Source of the DNA: Nanobdellota archaeon
GTDB taxonomy: Archaea; Nanobdellota; Nanobdellia; SCGC-AAA011-G17; JAFCDX01
Reading direction: 5' to 3'
Assembly: GCA_018816585.1 (NCBI GenBank)
Contig: JAHIVQ010000044.1
Coordinates: 1-15,967 of the forward strand
DNA length: 15,967 nt
Part shown: piece after piece, positions 13,201 to 15,967 of the stretch
Layout of the letters: every line of letters begins with the position of its first letter
Numbering within the stretch: position 1 is the first letter of the stretch
Translations under genes and position numbers: made by a program
The notes under the pieces: model-generated
Databases searched by the model: none
Told to the model about the DNA's origin: nothing
What the model saw: the letters and a program-made list of their open reading frames with translations, nothing else

Positions 13201-15967
13201 TCTTTACATATGATGGACTGAATTATGGAGATGCACCTGTAAATGGAAGTTTAACTGGAAAAGAAGACTGGATAAATGCAGGAAATAATGCAGTTACAAA
13301 TTATACTTATGATTCTTATGGAAATATAGTGAATCAGACTGATCCAAATGGAAATAATATAAGCTATATTTATGGAAGGACAGACACAACTTACACTTAT
13401 GTTGACCAGGTAAAAGATTCAAAATCTCATATAACAAATTACAGCTATGATCTTGGCTCAGGAGTCTTATTATATTCAGTAGATTCAAATGGAGTAAAAA
13501 CTAATTATACTTATGACCGGTTTTACAGGCCATTAAAAGAAATACAGCCACTAGATTCAGCATCCTACCCAACAAAAGAATATAATTATACATTTGATGG
13601 AATCCCCCCAGAAAAAATAGAAATAAGCCAGAGAATGGAATCAGGCAGACCAGACACCTTCAATACAAGCACATTCTATGATGGCTTTGGAAATGTGATA
13701 CAAGTAAAAAAAGATGCTGAAGATCCATCAAAGCAGATAGTTCAGGATATGTTTTATGATAATCTTACAAGAATAATAAGGCAGACAAACCCTTATACAG
13801 CAGCATTCAGCAACAGCTATACAACACCTGATTCAAATGCAAATTCAACTATTTATAGTTATGATATTATAGATAGAATTAGAAAAATAATAAACCCAGA
13901 TGATAGTGAAAAAGAATTTGTCTATGACCACTGGAATACAAGTGTTTATGATGAAAATAACAACAGGATAACATATTACTTTGATGTATTCAACAGGATA
14001 ACAAACATAAGTGAATTTAATGGCAATGATATTTATATAACTAATTATGAATATATTCCAACAGGAGAATTAGTAATTATAAATGATTCTCAGGGAAATA
14101 TATTTAACTTCACTTATGACAGCTTGGGAAGAAAAATACAGTCAAATGATCCTGATCTAGGGCAGTGGAATTATACTTATGATAAAACTGGAAACTTGAT
14201 AGTGCAGGTTGATGCAAAAGGAATCATTACCTCAATGAAATATGATTCACTTAACAGGATTGTAGAGAAGAATACATCAATATCAAATATAACTTATATT
14301 TATGATATAGGCAAAAATAATACACTCTCACAGGTAAGAATTTATGATGGAATAACAAATACAACAATAAACTACACTTATGATGATAAGTTAAGAAAAA
14401 TAAAGGAAATAAAAATAATAAACAACAATCTTTTTATGACAAATATAACTTATACCTCATCAGATAATATTCTTTCAGAGGTGACTCCTAATGGATTAAA
14501 GATTAATTATACTTATAATAACCAGAATTTACTAGGTTCAATAAACAATATTGCAGACATAAAATACAATGAATTTGACAAGCCAAATAACAAGACATTC
14601 TTTAATGATATTACAACTAATTATACTTATGACAAAAGAATAAGGTTAACAAGAATAACAACAAATGATAAACAAAAATTAAACTATACTTATGATGATA
14701 CAAATAATATAATTACAATAAGCAACATGATAAATTCAACAACAGAATCAATGACTTATGATAACTTAAACAGGTTGTTAACATCAATTAAGAAGAATTC
14801 TTCTGAAGGAGTGATATTTAATTTTACTTATCTTTACAATAAAATTGGTAATTTGTTGAATATTAACAGTTCAGACAAAAATATAACTTATTATTATGAA
14901 CAGGGGCCAAAGCATGCACCAAGCAAACTGATTTATTATTCCTCAATTGCATTGCAGGTATCTGATGTTATATTAAATGCTTCAGACAATCCGAATAATA
15001 CAACAAATGCCAACTTAACTACATACTGGACTGTTACAAGTTCAAGTAACGTAAAAAACATAACTAACTGGTATCTTAATAACAAATCAATTCAATTATT
15101 GAACATGCCTTTTGAAGGTGGGTCCACTTCATCATATACTAAAGATTATTCTGGATTCAACAATAATGGAGTTGTTTCAAGTGCTTATTGGAATTCAACA
15201 GGAGGGCATGATAATTTTGGAGCATACCAGTTTGATGGAATTAATGATTTCATAAATTTATCATCAAAAATATTAACAGGAACTAATCTAACTTATGGTG
15301 GATGGATAAAATGGAGCAGCATTGCAAATGATGGGTCTACATATGATGCTCCAATGGGACAGGGTGATTATGGATATGAAATGTATACAGATACATCTGA
15401 TCAGGTTTATTGCTGGAATGGATTAAGTACTGCAGGATATCCAATAACAATCAATACATGGTATCATATTATATGTATGCATAATGATACTAAAATGTGC
15501 TTGTATGTTGATGGAATCAACAGAAGTTGCATTTCTTCATCAATACCTTCATCCAGCAATAAATTTTATATTGGATCATATACAGAAGCTAATCTTTACT
15601 GGTTTAATGGTTCAATAGATGATGTAATGATATTTAATAGAAGTTTAAGTTCTCAGCAGATTAAATTATTATATTTAGAACATAAAACAATAAATTCATG
15701 CGATTCTATAACAGGATGGATAAATTCAGTTAATGCAGAAAATCCAAGCTTGAATGATACTGAAAAGACAGAGGGTTTATATTCAATAGATATGGGCAAG
15801 AATGGAACAGCAAATAATTATATTGTGTATAACAAGACAATAAGCTCTATGAATTTCTATGGAAGAAAATTATATATGGATTTATATATAGAAAATTTAA
15901 GTGAGCTTGAAGAGGGACCACCTGTTGAAGTAATTTTTGGAACTAATTCGAACAACATTTATTTCGT
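10299..15967 (+). CDS. Giant secreted SpvB/TcB-like RHS shell protein, 3' end beyond window
   Basis: Open from ATG 10299 to the window edge: 1889 codons without a stop, so the protein is partial here. Domains in order: signal peptide (1-28, ending 'TAYA'); SpvB/TcB-like region (about 50-320) with 'GSESYIYPIEVPKGVNGLNPKLNLIYSS' split over residues 61-88; six FG-GAP/VCBS repeats whose Ca-binding loops D-x-N-G-D-G-x-x-D start at residues 369, 429, 497, 566, 638 and 712; a TcdB-middle-like region (about 745-860) with 'YNYTGGFYDYRNKEFKGF' at 810-827; YD/RHS repeats (about 910-1535), ending with the RHS-type 'EQGPKHAP'; an Ig-like stretch (1548-1600); a LamG/concanavalin domain (about 1602-1796, 'YQFDGINDFINL', 'DDVMIFNRSLSSQQI'); and the start of a probable jelly-roll carbohydrate-binding module (1799 on). 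The first five parts are the layout of bacterial TcB and Rhs shell proteins, which enclose a toxic tip. No RHS core is seen before the edge. Secretion and a toxin-shell or adhesin role are inferred. Confidence 0.9.
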   Translation, partial: MKQNNKKRGVQILIISILLLITIETAYAIPTYSLSNMYDAAVPKQQKIDPIGNFIMNQFTGSESYIYPIEVPKGVNGLNPKLNLIYSSLSTTSKPTQIGTAWFLTQNYIQRDVNGTFDNVSDDKFKLYFNDNSYDLIYNSTENAFHTKIESFMLIQNKTGTNNTKQQYWELRTKDGTNYRFGFNNYSELTSNAYNNNYSVRWYLDQVNDTYNNKIYYFYKENPYVNDSGAVYLDKILYNVDTKREIQFGYEISDRPDIWRVYEDGIINISESRRLKEILILANSNLVRRYVINYNTVHLNTKTFLVNITKYGSDNSTALPATKFSYNNLTQKNWNYEGKIWQAPDCNSSGYTGCFARSGGDDNGIRISDINGDGLVDLVRANSCDNAPAQAVWINNGTGFVRNYNWQVPDYFLQADSHGYCDEGAILADVNGDGLPDFVKANPCVTSGSQTKTYINNGTGWNEDSHWLVPGCTGGDTSGCFLIPPAECKSNGLVIEDINGDGFADIVKSNGRDLPSTKIWINNGTGWVVNTNWKVPKCDYSTSTFDSCIVENTQFGLGIEGAKLIDLNGDGLPDFFKANGQGSPSSGSFINNGTGWVENKNWISPGCTGGGTSGCFVQAGDPIDSVCNGKGGATRMADVNGDGLIDIVYSDGSPYPYGPYYYYKVWINNGNGWNDDTNWKIKCGPGTNNDQCFIGPGSDDGQCYDSGIRIMDINGNGLPDIIRGDGRGGYVQSGWYNLTWINNNSKPYLLNNITNEFGGIISIDYITSTSLNNTGTDNLNDLGFNLWLVKNVTKDNKMTDSHNIQSIDQYNYTGGFYDYRNKEFKGFNVVENINPNKTKTINYYKQDNVTYGEIYKTEIYDDQNNIYKKIEYLWNGTPVSGYFVKELRGIAEYSYDGNSNNPKIKNTTNYYDSYGNINSTNNLGDVDIDGDEYYQYFEYLYNTNNWIVSKLKHSYINDANGNKIRESFFTYDGLNYGDAPVNGSLTGKEDWINAGNNAVTNYTYDSYGNIVNQTDPNGNNISYIYGRTDTTYTYVDQVKDSKSHITNYSYDLGSGVLLYSVDSNGVKTNYTYDRFYRPLKEIQPLDSASYPTKEYNYTFDGIPPEKIEISQRMESGRPDTFNTSTFYDGFGNVIQVKKDAEDPSKQIVQDMFYDNLTRIIRQTNPYTAAFSNSYTTPDSNANSTIYSYDIIDRIRKIINPDDSEKEFVYDHWNTSVYDENNNRITYYFDVFNRITNISEFNGNDIYITNYEYIPTGELVIINDSQGNIFNFTYDSLGRKIQSNDPDLGQWNYTYDKTGNLIVQVDAKGIITSMKYDSLNRIVEKNTSISNITYIYDIGKNNTLSQVRIYDGITNTTINYTYDDKLRKIKEIKIINNNLFMTNITYTSSDNILSEVTPNGLKINYTYNNQNLLGSINNIADIKYNEFDKPNNKTFFNDITTNYTYDKRIRLTRITTNDKQKLNYTYDDTNNIITISNMINSTTESMTYDNLNRLLTSIKKNSSEGVIFNFTYLYNKIGNLLNINSSDKNITYYYEQGPKHAPSKLIYYSSIALQVSDVILNASDNPNNTTNANLTTYWTVTSSSNVKNITNWYLNNKSIQLLNMPFEGGSTSSYTKDYSGFNNNGVVSSAYWNSTGGHDNFGAYQFDGINDFINLSSKILTGTNLTYGGWIKWSSIANDGSTYDAPMGQGDYGYEMYTDTSDQVYCWNGLSTAGYPITINTWYHIICMHNDTKMCLYVDGINRSCISSSIPSSSNKFYIGSYTEANLYWFNGSIDDVMIFNRSLSSQQIKLLYLEHKTINSCDSITGWINSVNAENPSLNDTEKTEGLYSIDMGKNGTANNYIVYNKTISSMNFYGRKLYMDLYIENLSELEEGPPVEVIFGTNSNNIYF
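11403..12458 (+). repeat. Six FG-GAP/VCBS Ca-loop repeats within the giant protein
   Basis: The loop D-x-N-G-D/N-G-x-x-D recurs six times, 60-74 residues apart. Between loops most units carry 'INNGTGW' and 'NWxVPxC...SGCF', so each unit tends to contribute a Cys pair and an N-glycosylation sequon. Regular spacing of this kind forms beta-propeller blades in VCBS proteins. Confidence 0.85.
13026..14900 (+). repeat. YD (RHS) repeat array within the giant protein
   Basis: About twenty Y-x-Y-D-like strands are spaced 20-45 residues apart ('YYDSYGN', 'YTYDSYGN', 'FTYDSLGR', 'YTYDKTGN'). At least eleven are written N-Y/F-T/S-Y/F, so that the strand itself is an N-glycosylation sequon. At DNA level AATTATACTTATGA or close variants recur. 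In bacterial Rhs and Tc proteins such arrays spiral into a hollow shell. Confidence 0.85.

Noticed and set aside
11657..13488. Several minus-strand frames of 64-106 aa
   Set aside because: All are antisense shadows of the repetitive VCBS and YD codons of the giant plus-strand gene. Their repeated Ile/Asn/Ser content mirrors those repeats.
13026..14900. CRISPR-like or satellite DNA repeat array
   Set aside because: The DNA repetition follows the codons of YD repeats in an uninterrupted reading frame. Unit lengths vary and there are no uniform spacers.

Overview
The window is AT-rich and reads as a DPANN archaeon, most likely from the Woesearchaeota/Pacearchaeota (Nanoarchaeota-related) radiation. 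The evidence is archaeal promoter layout (TATA boxes about 25-40 nt before start codons, several genes nearly or fully leaderless), Sec-exported surface proteins rich in N-x-S/T sequons, 'ITG' motifs near C-termini, thrombospondin-like Cys modules, and LamG modules of the style common in these genomes. The ThrRS is of bacterial type, as happens in archaea that have taken genes from bacteria. The assignment is by pattern and was not tested by database search.

Layout. 95-730 (+) is an unrecognised 211-aa protein, convergent with and overlapping by 4 nt threonyl-tRNA synthetase (727-2430, -). 2541-4406 (+) is a membrane-anchored surface protein with about four Ig-like repeats. 4531-4776 (+) is a small two-helix membrane protein preceded by an unusual leader. 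From 4899 onward one tightly packed plus-strand cluster runs to the window edge: an exported beta-propeller protein (4899-6548), a secreted orphan RHS-core protein (6571-7851), a small membrane protein (7853-8233), a second orphan RHS-core protein (8235-9479), a multi-helix membrane protein (about 9475-9942), a possible 24-aa micro-ORF (9939-10013), an 81-aa two-helix membrane protein (10010-10255), and a giant Tc/RHS-type protein that starts at 10299 and is still open at 15967 (at least 1889 aa).

The main result is the last 9.4 kb: what looks like an RHS/Tc-toxin-like polymorphic system in an archaeon. The giant protein has the order signal peptide, SpvB-like region, six FG-GAP/VCBS Ca-loop repeats, TcdB-mid-like region and YD (RHS) repeats, that is, the shell of a TcB/TcC or Rhs protein. 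It then runs into Ig-like, LamG and probable carbohydrate-binding modules where a bacterial protein would continue into the RHS core. Two separate small genes upstream encode only the last YD repeats plus the RHS-associated core, each with its own signal peptide and an unrelated C-terminal domain. Each is followed at once by membrane protein gene(s). Paralogous cores with divergent tips plus a following small gene is the hallmark layout of polymorphic toxin/immunity loci. Toxicity, immunity and interaction with the large shell are inference. Every intergenic stretch is shorter than 300 bases.
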